64,000 bases of DNA from Tetrastigma voinierianum (lineage: Eukaryota; Streptophyta; Magnoliopsida; Vitales; Vitaceae): positions 124,001 to 188,000 of the forward strand of contig JAEQBH010004558.1 of NCBI GenBank assembly GCA_016808115.1, read 5' to 3'. Made by a program: the position numbers and the translations under genes. Below are positions 22,497-34,200 of the stretch, in pieces; the first letter of the stretch is position 1, and every line of letters starts with the position of its first letter. The notes below the pieces were generated by a model, which saw nothing but the letters and a program-made list of their open reading frames with translations, was not told where the DNA came from and did not search any database.

Positions 22497-24099
22497 AGAT
22501 GCCAACAACCCTTCTTCCTTTCATACTCTATACTGTGTTTTCAACCGTTACAATTAAATCAGAAATACAAATTAGAATTTCATTCTTGTTTAAGTTTGGA
22601 TTGAGTGTTTATGTTAGTCCTGATTTTTGCTACATGTCATTTATGAGTAAGTAAGATTGTGGATAACAATAGTAGCTTGAATAACAATATGAAATGTTGA
22701 ATAAGCACTGCATGGGAAACACTGCACCTTAATTAAGATACAAATATTGCAGAAATTGACTGGAAATTTTGCTAAAGGGTTCAGAATAGGTTGGTGATAC
22801 ATTTGACAGAACAAAACAATTTTGAATTTGTAGTATGAACAGTGAATTAAGAAACCTGTTGGAAATAAAATCTTTGAGTTCTCATGATCTGGTGTGAGTC
22901 AAGAAGTTATTAGGGAAAATCACAATTAATCAACACAAATTCTAGAACTTGTTTGAGTATTGATCAAGGCGAAATCCTAGGTGACATAACCAGCAAGAAG
23001 GGATGCAGGCCATCATTGGAACGTTTGAGCCATTTCAACCATCCCTATTGATATGCTAATGCATATACCTTAGTTCCAGAAATTGAGCCAAAACAGGCCT
23101 TATTCATAAAAATAAACCAACCAATTTACAACCCCATCCCAAGGGACCAACCCTCCAAAAGAAGCAATGATTACCAGAACATTTAAGAAGAGAGGAAGAA
23201 ATGAAGTTTGGGGGAATTCAAGGTTAGAGGAACTCAAGAAATATATGGCAGAAATATAACTCAAGAAGGGAGGATTTTGAAAGAAAAATATGGCAGAAAG
23301 AAAGGCTCAGGGAAATAGTTTTTGTCTTATGGCCTAACTCTCTTGAACAATTAAGTTCTTAGGGGTGTTTCAACACCTAGTACCCTAATACCAACTGGTA
23401 TGGGAGTTACTAACCCAAAGTTCGCTAAGAGTGTTAGAAAGCCTAAGAAGACAAGAACATAGCGCCATTCCTGACTGGTGAAGAAAAAGGAAACCCCTCA
23501 TTGTTGAATTACAGCAGAGAATTGGGAAAACCCAGTTTAAGATAGAAGAAAATCAAGGGTGATGTTCCAAACATGAAGTTTGGGGGAGTTAATTGAAGTA
23601 ACTACAAGGAGGAAAGGGCAATGTGAGAATAGCAAGAAAGGAGGAATAATGATGATCCTAGCCTAAAAATTCCATTCACCTTACCATTCACCCAAGCCTA
23701 ACATTACAAGCCCAAAAGACCTGACTGATCTTGAAGGTTGGAATCACCTACATTAGTGGAGATCAATATGAACAACAAGCTTATGGAGTTTGAAAAATCA
23801 GACAAAAATCAAATTGTGAAAATCCTCTAATGGCTAATTGACTCATCCAGGATACGAGTAAGAAAGACTTAAATTCAGCGAGGATCGATATTGTTGTGAA
23901 GCAATTTGACATTCGAGTTTGCAAGGCGAAGAAAGTAGAAATTAACCTTGATGTGAACTTTGAGGCTAAATGCAGAAAACTATGCAATCTTTACCTTTCT
24001 ATTATTGCATTCCACTGCAGAACAAAACATAAAAATGTCCTTTTTGTTTGAGGACAAACAATTCTTTTTTTTTCTTGGCTTGAGGACAAGCAAAATTTT
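22497..24099 (+). other. RE-C 3' untranslated region
   Basis: 1.6 kb, noncoding. It aligns with the RE-A (7618-8395 and 39328-40250) and RE-G (54158-55840) 3' regions on the opposite strand. It includes the uninterrupted counterpart of the RE-B insertion point near 23330 and the twin-hairpin block at 23364-23401. It ends with a T run, GAGGACAAGCAAAATTTT and the PPT. Confidence 0.7.
23364..23401 (+). promoter_or_regulatory. Twin-hairpin block in the RE-C 3' UTR
   Basis: GGTGTTTCAACACC (23364-23377) and ATACCAACTGGTAT (23388-23401): six-base stems with two-base loops, ten bases apart. The stems are identical to those of RE-A while the loops differ. Confidence 0.5.
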
Positions 24100-24114
24100 A
24101 AGTTTAGGGGAGTT
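24100..24114 (+). other. Polypurine tract of RE-C, 3' LTR missing after it
   Basis: AAGTTTAGGGGAGTT corresponds to AAGTTTGGGGGAGTT of RE-G. In RE-G the LTR (TGATGAGC) follows at once; here RE-B sequence (CGCCACAAGAAG) follows instead. Confidence 0.8.
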
Positions 24115-24149
24115 CGCCACAAGAAGAACAATCAGTAAATAGAGAAGAG

Positions 24150-24813
24150 GTGAAGAACAGTGTACCACCGCCATTCCCACAGGCTCTTACAAAAAAGAAA
24201 AATTATGTTAACCAAACAGAAATGCTAGAGGCTTTACGGCAAGTAAAAGTTAACATTCCTCTCCTCGACATGATCAAACAAGTCCCCACATACGCGAAGT
24301 TTTTCAAGGACTTATGCACGGTGAAAAGAGGTTTTAATGTAAACAAAAAGGCCTTTTTGACAGAGCAAGTGATCGCTATCATTCAATGCAAGACTCTAGT
24401 GAAATATAAAGACCCGGGATGTCCTACAATCTCAGTTAATATTGGAGGCATTAGTGTGGAAAGCACTGTTAGACTTGGGAGCTAGTGTGAACCTTTTAAA
24501 GTATTCCGTATCTGAAGCAACTTGTTTAGGTGAACTTAAACCCACGTCCATCACACTGTCACTAGCCGATAGGTCTATTAAAATACCAAAGGGGACCATT
24601 TAGGACGTGTTAATACAAGTGGACAGATTCTACTACCCAGTGGACTTTGTTGTACTAGACATAGAGCCGGTGGTAGTGGGAACCAATCATGTGCCCATCA
24701 TATTGGGGAGGCCATTCTTAGCAACTTCGAATGCCATAATAAACTGCCGAAACGGGGTTATGCAACTCACATTTGGGGAATATGACCTTAGAGCTCAATA
24801 TCTTTCATTTTGA
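24150..24813 (+). pseudogene. RE-B aspartic protease region of pol
   Basis: The frame from 24150 carries PPPFPQALTKKK, VNIPLLDMIKQVPTYAKFFK, AFLTEQVIAIIQCKT and KYKDPGCPTISVNIGG, the gag-protease linker and pre-protease of family 2. A +1 shift near 24465 leads to LDLGASVNLL, the active site, here Asp-Leu-Gly instead of Asp-Ser/Thr-Gly. Next come GELKPTSITLSLADRSIKIP and, from 24607, VDRFYYPVDFVVLDIEP and HVPIILGRPFLATSNAIINC. It is the direct continuation of the RE-B gag interrupted by RE-C. To my recollection Asp-Leu-Gly is common in this plant lineage, so it need not mean loss of function. One stop (TAG) occurs at about 24601. Confidence 0.88.
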
Positions 24814-25379
24814 GTAAAGGCATATACTCGAGAGGAAGTTAATTGCGAAGGAAATTCATTATGATAGATGTCTGATTCTTAAGAAGAACAAGCTAATGCG
24901 CAGCAGGTGCGAGATGTATTAACCCCAGAGTTAGTTGAGTGCCTTGAATAACAACAATAACCTCAGTCATGAGCTTGAATGCGGGGTATTGGAGGAGAAA
25001 ATAAAAATCCTACCTCTGATAGCGGTGGCTGAACAGGAACCTCAACTGATTAAGAGCTCGAGCCCTCTAGTTGAGTTGGAAGTATGCATTTAAGGCGTAG
25101 ACAATGTCAGTTGTGATTTCATCACCGTGACTCTTGCACAAGAGCATAACTGCTGCACCTTCTCAAAGGAACAAGCAAGCATTGGGTGAAATTTCTGATT
25201 TAAAAGGCATAAACCCAACAATCGCACCCATCACATTTACAGAAAGAGAATTAAGGCTGTTTGCCAGCCACCGGTAGTTGAACCCCACCCTGCGAAGTAG
25301 TTCGCATTGAGGTCCTGAAATTGCTCGAGCGGTATCATTTTAACCCCATTTCGATGCTTGCACTTGGGTGAGCTGACTC
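24814..25379 (+). other. RE-B protease-RT linker, decayed
   Basis: Short open blocks only, such as DLKGINPTIAPITFTE near 25200-25245, which corresponds to the 'DLKGISPSICMHKI' region before RT. No complete reading frame. Confidence 0.45.
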
Positions 25380-25800
25380 GAGGTGGTGCCTAAGAGTCGG
25401 GAGTAATATTGTGAAAAATGAAAGGGTAAAGAATTGTCTGCGGAGCTCACTGCGGTTGGAAATTTGCATATTAGATTATAGAGGCTCAATGAGGTAATAG
25501 AAAAGATCACTTCCGGGTGCCATTCATCAGTCAGCTCTGGACGGTTTTACGGACACCCATTCTATTGCTTTTTGGATGGCTATTCAGGGTATTTTCAAAT
25601 AGAGATTGCACCAGAGCATCAGGAAAAGACTACCTTTACTTATCCATTTGGCACGTATGCTTACAGGAGAATGCCTTTTGGTCTTTGTAATGCCCCAACC
25701 ACAATTCAGAGATGTATGCTTAGTATGTTTAGCGATATGGTGGAGCGCATCATGGGCCTGCATGGATGATATCAACGTATATGGAAGCCGATTTTGAAGA
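25380..25800 (+). pseudogene. RE-B reverse transcriptase, N-terminal part decayed
   Basis: The upstream part is heavily broken: KDHFRVPFI near 25505 stands for the fingers motif. The frame from 25572 (MDGYSGYFQIEIAPEHQEKT) holds the first catalytic Asp region, then TTFTYPFGTYAYRRMPFGLC, NAPTTIQRCMLSMFSDMVER and IM. A +1 shift gives CMDDINVYGS, the YXDD box, near 25760. Palm motifs are therefore all visible but in two frames. Confidence 0.88.
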
Positions 25801-26546
25801 ATCTACGACGATCTAGAGGCCATCGTAGGAGGTGCATAGAAAGAGACACAGTGCTTTCGATTGGGAGAAGTTCCATTTATGGTTAACGAGGTATCTTGGG
25901 GCACATTATTTCCGACAAGGGAATAGAAGTTGACAAAGCAAAAATTGAACTTATCTCAGTGCCATCCCAGTGAGATGTAAACGAGTTAGACAATTTCTTG
26001 GTCATGCGGACTAGAAGATTCATAAAGACTTCTCGAAGATTGCTAAACCCCTATACAAGCTCTTGAAAAGATGCTAGAATTTATTTAGGAAAAAGAATGC
26101 CCGGAGATTTTGAAGAAATTTGAAGTCCCGTTTGACCTCTTGCACTAATAGTCACGAGCACCTAATTAGTAAGCCTTTTGAGGTGATGTGTGATGCAAGT
26201 GATCTTGCTGTCGGGCGATGCTACGGCCAAAGAGAGGATGGGAAACCTCATGTAGTCTATTATGCGAAACCAAAACCTTGGATAAAACCTGGAGGAATTA
26301 TCTTGCCACGAGAGAAGGAATTGTTGGAAGTAGTACGCCTTAGAGCCAGGGTTCGAGCACATGCTTGGTCGAGATTACGATATAGTCATTTTACGAGACC
26401 GTTCCTCTGCGAAATATCTCTTGACCAAGAAAAATGCCAAAGAAACAAGGCTTATCAGATGGGTTCTTACTTCGGGAGTGCAAATTAAAGACAAGAAAGG
26501 GGTGAGATGTAGTGGCGGATCATCTTTCAAGGTTAACGATATGTGA
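25801..26546 (+). pseudogene. RE-B connection and RNase H domains, broken
   Basis: KPFEVMCDASDLAVG (about 26170-26215) is the RNase H start, followed by GQREDGKPHVVYYA. In another frame SSAKYLLTKKNAKETRLIRW, then VQIKDKKG (26420-26505), is the end of the domain. The expected join to integrase (ADHLSRL) is decayed to GGSSFKVND near 26520. Confidence 0.85.
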
Positions 26547-26559
26547 CACTTTCGTAGCC

Positions 26560-26934
26560 CACCCATCAATGATGAATTTTCTGAAGAATCCTAATGCATT
26601 TGGAAAGGCACCCATGGTATCACTCACGCCAATTTCCTCGCCACGGAAATCCAATAAGAATGGAAGAACATGATAGAAAGTATTTCTTTGCGAAGAATCC
26701 GTTCTATTATTGGGAAGAGCCCTTCTTGTTCCAAATCTTGTGCGAGATCAAATAATCGGGGAAGTGTGTGCACGAGGGAGGAACAACGGGGAATTAGGAG
26801 TCCAGCGCCATGAGAGTGCTGTGGTGGTCATTTTCCTTCCCCGAACCTTGTGATATGAAGGTCTTTGCGTTCGGCGCCTGCGGCCGTCCTTATTTAAGGA
26901 AGCGCACCAAATGTGCCGTGTATGTGATAGATGC
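26560..26934 (+). pseudogene. RE-B integrase, N-terminal zinc-binding part, cut by RE-D
   Basis: Broken frames in the place of the HHCC domain. Near 26890-26934 PSLFKEAHQMCRVCDRC is readable, equivalent to PTLFRDCAEWVKICDRC of RE-C. The sequence stops at the second cysteine of the zinc finger (GATAGATGC), where RE-D begins with TGTAACACC. The catalytic core resumes at 35440. Confidence 0.75.
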
Positions 26935-28619
26935 TGTAACACCCCTAAATATACCCTACCAGTTTTCGACATGTTTAGGGTATTTTTTAATCGTAATTTA
27001 AATGTTTCGTGAGATAAATGCGAAACATGGAAATTTAGATATCCGGAATTTGTACAAGACTTATGGACAATATTGTAAATTGTCTAAAAAGGGGCCAAAA
27101 GATATGAATTGATGAGACTATGGGCCAAAATGAAATAAAGGAAAGTTTATTTATAAATAGAATGAGTTATGGGCTTAAAAATCAAATAAGCGAAACTTAA
27201 CCCAAAATGGGTTTTGGAGGGTAGCAAAGGCCTTAGCAAAACATGGAATTAAAAGACCAAAATTGGTCTCATTTGGGAAGAAAAGAAAAACGTGAAGGAG
27301 AAGGAGAAGAGAAGAGGAAGAGGAAGAAGAGGGAGGAGCCAAGATCAACCAAGCTAAGGTATGGAACTTTGGATTTTGTATGGAAACTGAATTTATGTAT
27401 GAATTCTATGAGATTATGTATGAATTTCCATGCTTGGTTGGTTTGTATTTTTTCCCCAAACTTGGGGTTTTGCTAGGGTTTCATCTTAACCCAAAGATTA
27501 TGGAAAGTAAGGTGGGTAGAACCCCATATGGCACAAGATGGTTATGGAACCCTTCCTTTGAGGATGGATTCATGGTTAATTGAGAGTCATTGAGTTAGGG
27601 TTTATAATAAACCCTAACTAAACATCATGGTTGGTTTGAGGATGGGTCATAACCCATGTTGGAATGATTTTGGGAGAAATTCATTGAAAGGTTTTGAAAG
27701 AATATAAGAAATGAAAGATGAATTGAATAGAAAAGAGATTCAGAGTGAATTGGAAATGGTTTTGAGGTGTATATGAAGTATAGGGGATTGGTTGGGTACA
27801 AAACGTGCAGGAAAAAGTCGAGGGGGGTGTCTTAGGTACAAGTTAGGAGTGTCTTAGGTACACTTAATCAATTCTGTTTTCTGTCACGATCGGTTTTTCG
27901 TATTTTGGCCATAAATTGCTAATTTCTTATCCGATTTGAGTGATTCAAGTGGTCAATTAAAATAGACTTCAAGTAGAACCATCGATATAGAAATAGACAT
28001 CTTGAGCGTGTATGGCGGCCCCGAAATTCCTCAAATTGAGTGCGTGTCTGATCAATCACGCACCGATGTCGTTCATAGAGTAGTCCAAGTTGTTCCGGAC
28101 GTATCTTGAGTTTCGGTGCTCTGATTTAGGTGATTCCAATTGGAGGAGAATAATTAGCACCTTAAATTTAAAGGATTACAAAGAACCAGTGCCAAATATG
28201 GAGACAAGGCACTTAGAAAATGAATATTACACAGCTGTGCCTCAGTAAAATCAGTCGCAAACTAGTTGGCATGAAAATCCACATAACTTGAGTTTGGATG
28301 AAGTCAATTGGAATGATTCAATTCCTAAGAAAATAGCAGATTAATTGAGGACAAGAAATACATGAATGATGTGTGGGATAGACATCATACTGTACAAGTA
28401 TATGAAAGGCCATATGTAATTGGCATGAGAATAATAAAAGTATAAGGAAATGAAATATGTAAGATGTGTCCAGCATACAACATAGATAATATCATAGACA
28501 CATAATGTGAAGGCCCTATTATAAGATAGTAAGTTATTGAATTCTTATAATTGTAAAACTGCCTCATACCAGTTATTGAATGACATGGCACCTGCATTCA
28601 CGTGGGGCATGCACATGTA

Positions 28620-29000
28620 CTGATGCTCGATTAGTCTTTGACGGCACTCGGCCGTCGCCCGGCACATTAGTACTTTGACTCAAGTTAGTGAGGCGGCACT
28701 CTCGGCGGTGCTTGGCACATTAGTACTTGAGCACTCTCTGGAGATTAGTCTGACGATACTCTCCCGGCCAGGTAGCCCCGGCCAGTTAGTAGCCCGGTGA
28801 TACTCTGCGATTAGTCACGCGGCACTCTACGGCAGGTGCCCGGCACATTAGTACTTGGTACTCTCGGTTAGTCGCGACGGCACTCGGCCTTGCTTCCAGC
28901 ACATACGTGCCGGTACTCTCTCTGATTAGTGCGACGACACTCTCTGCCCGGTGCGGAACTCACCTTTGTGATCTGGCACCTCGGTACTCTATTGTGCAGC
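28620..29000 (+). repeat. CACTC / GGCACATTAGTACT tandem array, RE-D 5' LTR
   Basis: About six degenerate units of some 55-65 bases, each with GATTAGTC.CGACGGCACTC, then GGCACATTAGTACTT, then GGTACTCTC. The same array is at 33010-33400 in the 3' LTR. Confidence 0.75.
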
Positions 29001-29099
29001 CGGGTGCTTATTGTATTGTGTCCTACTCATTTCGTATTTGGTCTAGGCAATCCAACAGTTATATGATAAGACTCTGAATAATGAATAAGAATAAAGAAA

Positions 29100-30560
29100 T
29101 GAATATAGTAAAAATATGAATGTACCTACGGGAACCTTTGTATATGTTCTGTAGTACCTAAGGGTACCTCTGTATTTGCTTTGTAATACCTGCGGGTACT
29201 TTTGTACAAGTAAAATCTCAGTAGTACCTACCGGTACCTCCGTATAATGAATATGTGTAGTACCTATGAGTACATTTGTACAAGTACCAAGCTGTAATAC
29301 AACGATAAGGAATAAGTACATGGCTCCCTCACGGGAGTCCAGAATGAACATACGTACGTATAAGTATAAGTTCGCATAAGGAAAACTTTGTAACTCACGG
29401 AGATTCGAGGAGTAAGTATAAGTCGTGTTACCTCGAGGTACTCCCATCGAGTAAAACAAGTAGAAAGAAGGAGTCCAAAATGTCTGTGAAGTCTTATCTG
29501 ACCTTGTATGTGATACGATCCTTATGTTAGACTCATATCTCACCCTACAGTACCTTCGCAAAGAATAAGATCCCAAAATCTGAGAATCGGGTTCACGTAA
29601 CACTAGTATAAGATCTATAAGACAAGAATAAGTCCTGTACACAAATATAAGTTCCGTAAGATAAGTATAAGTTCCTTAATATACATGTAAGATCTGAAAT
29701 ACATGTATAAGTTCTGTAGTACATGTAGAAAATCTGAAATACATGTATATGCTCCGTAATACCAGGATAAGATCCGAAATACCATAATAAACTCTGTAGT
29801 ACCTACGAATGATCTCAGTCAATAATCTCAGGATCTTGATAAACTCTATAGTACCCTCACGGGTACTCTAGAGTATGAGTGAATTATAGATTAGCTTTAG
29901 GACTTGTTGGGATATGATACCAACACAAGTTGGTATTAGAGCAGACATTGGGTACTCCCGTATAAGATTAAGTTCCGCAAATCCAGTATACGTTCCGTAA
30001 TATCTATGATACATTCGAGTACCTCGGGACAAGTGTAACTCCTTAGAACAAATATAAAGTTACGTAAGCTCGGGAGATGCGAGATAGATATAAATACCCA
30101 TACTTTGATTAAGTGCCTCCGATATAAGCATGAGTTGTAACTCCTATGGAAGATCGAAACTAAGTATAAGTGCGAGACAAGTATCGAGTATAAGCTCAGA
30201 AGTAAGTGTACCATTTGGGAGACCTAAATAAGTATATGTCTGATACAAACATAAGTATATAAATATGTATCCTACGGGAGATAAGTATCGATCGACGGGG
30301 TGATTTATGTCCATTGGGAGATCTAAATAAGTATAAGATCTAAATAAGAATAAGTATGCTATAAGTATAAGATCCGATTGCTATGAGTATAAGACCCGGA
30401 TAAGAGTGAGTGCTATGAGAATAAGATCCAAACAAGGATAAGTCTTCCATAAGTGTAATTCCTGAGTAAGTATAAGATCAGAATGTGATAAGTATAAGTT
30501 TGAATAAACTAAAATACGTATAAGCCTAAGTAATTGTATAAGTTCATTATGTGAATACCG
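29100..30560 (+). repeat. GTACCTACGGGTACC and AAGTATAAG short-repeat arrays, RE-D 5' LTR
   Basis: First come repeats built on GTACCTACGGGTACC.TTGTA, then some 1.2 kb of degenerate 18-20 base units based on ATAAGTATAAG.TC.GTAATAC. Copies are diverged but retain phase over long stretches. The same succession is at 33545-35000. Confidence 0.75.
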
Positions 30561-31004
30561 GAATGATACGATGCACACATTCTTGTTATCTTGTATTATG
30601 TTTACGTATAAGAAATGTTTCCCTTTAAAGTAGAAAGCATACGGGTTTTAATGGTGTGATGCAGGGAGAAGACATCGTGAACATCCCCAGCGCCTGGCTG
30701 AGTGATACCTTGTAAGGGTTCACTACATGTAAGGTTACGTATACCTTTGTAAATGTAAAAGTTCAGTTTTGTATAAGTAATTGGGACTCAATTATATGTG
30801 TATAGATTTTGATGGACACCACTCCGGTGGTAGTTCTTTTGATTTGGATATATATTTGGTATTTTGATTCTTTTATAAGATGTGGGCCATACCCACAGGT
30901 GCAAGTTGGCTTTTAAAAAAAAATCAGGTAAAGAGTCCCAGTATTTGGTCTCGCGTCTGGCAGTTCGAGATCCATGTCGGGTCGGACCGGGATTAGGCGT
31001 GACA

Positions 31005-31297
31005 AGTTGATATCAGGCCTAGGTTAAAGCGTTTACGGAGAATGCTGATTAGGATGTACCTACATAGTAAAGTGTTGGCCTAATGCGGATGTCATGTCCT
31101 GTATGATAACTAGAATGAATAAGTATCAATCCAGCTTTGAATGATTAAGACTGCAGATTTAGTTCTGATGAAGCTTTGATGGCTTAAGTGAAAGTCAGCT
31201 CCGACTTAAGCAAAGACATGAAAAGAAGGTCGATATAGAACATGCACATGCTAGAGTAAGAATTTAGGGGCCAAATTCTTATAAGGGAGAGGATAAT
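31005..31297 (+). other. RE-D interior: PBS, short noncoding segment, PPT
   Basis: TTGATATCAGGCCTAGGTT (31007-31025) is a tRNA-iMet PBS with two mismatches and one missing base. ATAAGGGAGAGGATAAT (31281-31297) is the PPT just before the 3' LTR. Nothing between them codes for a retroelement protein. Confidence 0.8.
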
Positions 31298-34200
31298 TGT
31301 AGCACCCCTAAATATACCATGCAGTTTTTCAACATGTTTAGGGTATTTTGTAAGTAATGATTTAAATGTTTAGAGTGAGATAAATGCGAAAATGAAATTT
31401 AGATATCAGATTTTAAAGACTTTATGGACAATATTGTAAATTGTCTAAAAAGGGGCCAAAATATATGAATTGATGAGAGTATGGGCCAAAATGAAATAAA
31501 GGAAAGTTTATTTATAAATAGAATGAGTTATGGGCTTAAAAAGAAAATAAGCAAACTTAACCCAAAAATGGGTTTTTGGAGGGCCAAACACGGGCTTAGC
31601 AAAACATGGAATTAAAAGACCAAAATTGGTCTCATTTGGGAAGAAAAGAAAAACGTGAAGGAGAAGGAGAAGATAAGAGGAAGAGGAAAAAGAGGGAGGA
31701 GCCAAGATCAACCAAGCTAGGGTATGGAACTTTGGATTTTGTATGGAAACTGAATTTATGTATGGATTCTATGAGATTATGTATGAATTTCCATGCTTGG
31801 TTGGTTTGTAGTTTGTCCCCAAACTTGAGGTTTTGCTAGGGTTTCATCTTAACCCAAAGATTATGGAAAGTGAGGTGGGTAGAACCCCATATGGAACAAG
31901 ATGGTTATGGAATCCTTCCTTTGAGGATGGATTCATGGTTAATTGAGAGTCATTGAGTTAGGGTTTAGAATAAACCCTAACTAAACATCATGGTTGGTTT
32001 GAGAATGGGTCATAACCCATGTTGGAATGATTTTGGGAGAAATTCATTAAAAGGTTTTGAAAGAAGATAAGAAATGAAAGATGAATTGAATAGAAAAGAG
32101 ATTCCAAGGTGAATTGGAAATGGTTTTGAGGTGTATATGAAGTATAGAGTTGATTTGGGTACTAATACATGGAAAAATGGGAGAAAAACCCACATTCTGG
32201 GAAAAAGTCGAGGGGGTGTACCGGTACAAGTCAGAGGTGTACCGGTACACTTAGTGTTCTGTTTTCCTGTTCTGACCAGTTTTCGTATTTTGGCCATAAA
32301 TTGCTCATTTCTTATCCGATTTGAGTGATTCAAAAGGCCAATTAAAATAGACTTCAAGTAGAACCATCCATATAGAAATAGACATCTTCAAAGTCTGAAT
32401 CTAACTGGCCCAAAAATTCACTCAAGTGGAATTAAATGTCTGGAGTCAATTCACACCTCGATATCGTTCATAGAGTAGTCCAAGTTGTTTCGGACGTATC
32501 TTGAGTTTCGGTGCTCCGATTTAGGTGATTCCAATTGGAGGAGAATACTTAGAACCTTAAATTTAAAGAAGTACAAAGAACCAGTGCCAAATATGGAGAC
32601 AAGGCACTAGAAAATGAATATTGCAACTGTCCCTTGGTAAAATCGGTAAACCGACTAGTTGGCATGAAAATGCCATAACTTGAGTTTGGATGGTCCAATT
32701 GGAATGATTCAAATTCCTAAGAGAAATAGATTCATTGAGGGACAAAAATACATGAATGATGTGTGGAAAGACATCATATTGTACAAGTATATGAAAGGCC
32801 ATATATAATTGGCATGAAATAATAAAAGTATAGGAAATGAAATATGTAAGATGTGTTCATGCAACATGAATATGTCATGAACACATAATGTGGCTAAGAA
32901 GGCCCCATTCTAAGATATTAAGTTATTGAATTCTTATAATTGTAAAACTTCCTAAGACCAGTTATTGAATGACATGGCACCTACATTGCGTGGGCATGCG
33001 TAAAATGCCCGATTACTCGATTAGTCTTTGACGACACTCGTAGTGCTTGGCACATTAGTGCCGGTACTCCCGATTAGTCGCGACACTCTCTGACGATCTT
33101 GGCACATTAGTACTTGGTACTCTGATTGAATCTTGACGACACTCTGTCGTCTTCCGGCATATTAGTACTTTCCGGTACTCTACGGTTATGCGTGGCACTC
33201 ATTGTGTTTGACATTAGTACTTTGTACTCTCTGTTAGTCTCGATGGAACTCGGCCAGGTGGCCGTACATTAGTACTTGATTACTCTGCGATCAATGCGAC
33301 GACACTCTCTGACCTATCTTCGGCACATAAGTACTTCGGTACTCTCTGATTAGTGCGACGACACTCTGTCGTGCCCGGCACTCCTGCTTTGTCTTCTGAC
33401 ACCTCGATCTTGTATTGTACCCAGCCCGGTGCCTATTGTATTGTGTCACACTCATTAGATGTCTTTGGTCTAGGCAATCCAACAATTATATGATAAGACT
33501 CTGAATAATGAATAAGAATAAAGAAATGAATATAGTAAAAATATGAATGTACCTACGAGTACCTTTGTAAATGTTTTGTAGTACCTAAGGGTACCTATGT
33601 ATTTGCTTTGTAATACCTGTGGGTACTTTTGTACAAGTAAAATCTCAGTAGTACCTACCGGTACCTCCGTATAATGAATATGTGTAGTACCTATGAGTAC
33701 ATTTGTACAAGTATAAGCTCTGTAATACAACGATAAGAATAAGCTCTGTGTAACTCTAAAGTCCAGGAATGAACATCGTCTATTATAAGTATAGGATTAC
33801 GCATGAAGAAACTTTGTAACTCCTACGGAGATTCGGTAAGTATAAGAAGTCCAGTAGTACCTACGGGTACTCAGAGTATCGATGAACAAGTAGAAAATCC
33901 ATTATCTTGTAGAAATTCTTATCGGCCTTGTATGACCTTGATCCTGATCTGTTCCGACTCATCTCACCTACGGGTACCTTTGCAAAAGAATAAGATCCAA
34001 AATACAAGAATCAGTTCTGTAACACTAGTATAAGATCTATAAGACAAGAATAAGTCATGTACACAAATATAAGTTCTGTAAGATAAGTATAAGTTCCTTA
34101 ATATACATGTAATATCTGAAATACATGTATAAGTTCTGTAGTACATGTATAAAATCTGAAATACATATATATGCTCCGTAATACCGGGATAAGATCAGAA

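Larger units (their letters stand above)
11727..24114 (+). mobile_element. RE-C: family-1 Athila-like element lacking its 3' LTR
   Basis: A 5' LTR (11727-14226), a perfect tRNA-Asp PBS, gag, protease, RT, RNase H and integrase in that order, then a Transposase_32-like ORF, a 3' UTR and a PPT. It is co-linear over the whole interior with RE-G on the other strand. The interior ends exactly at the PPT/LTR border (24114), after which RE-B sequence resumes with no LTR. The Athila assignment rests on the PBS, on gag blocks such as FELKPALITMVQQHQF, and on the RT motif FMDDF. Confidence 0.9.
26935..31004 (+). repeat. RE-D 5' LTR
   Basis: About 4070 bp, TG...CA (ends GCGTGACA). In order: an AT-rich part with a purine-rich stretch (27270-27340), a CACTC/CATTAGTACT array (about 28620-29000), a GTACCTACGGGTACC array (29100-29290), a long array of AAGTATAAG-type short repeats (29290-30560) and a unique 3' part. 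The 199-aa minus ORF at 29043-29642 is a translation of the repeats. The 77-aa ORF at 27243 recurs at 31606 only because the LTR is duplicated. Confidence 0.9.

Noticed and set aside
27243..27476. A 77-codon ORF conserved at 31606-31839
   Set aside because: Conservation is explained by LTR duplication. Purine-rich, low complexity, no homologue recognised.
28620..29000. CRISPR-like look of regularly spaced repeats
   Set aside because: Units are degenerate, spacers are not unique sequences, the context is a plant LTR, and there are no cas genes.
29043..29642. The longest minus-strand ORF, 199 codons
   Set aside because: It translates the short tandem repeats of the RE-D LTR (YRTYT, VPVGT and similar). 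The equivalent in the other LTR is only 86 codons. No domain.
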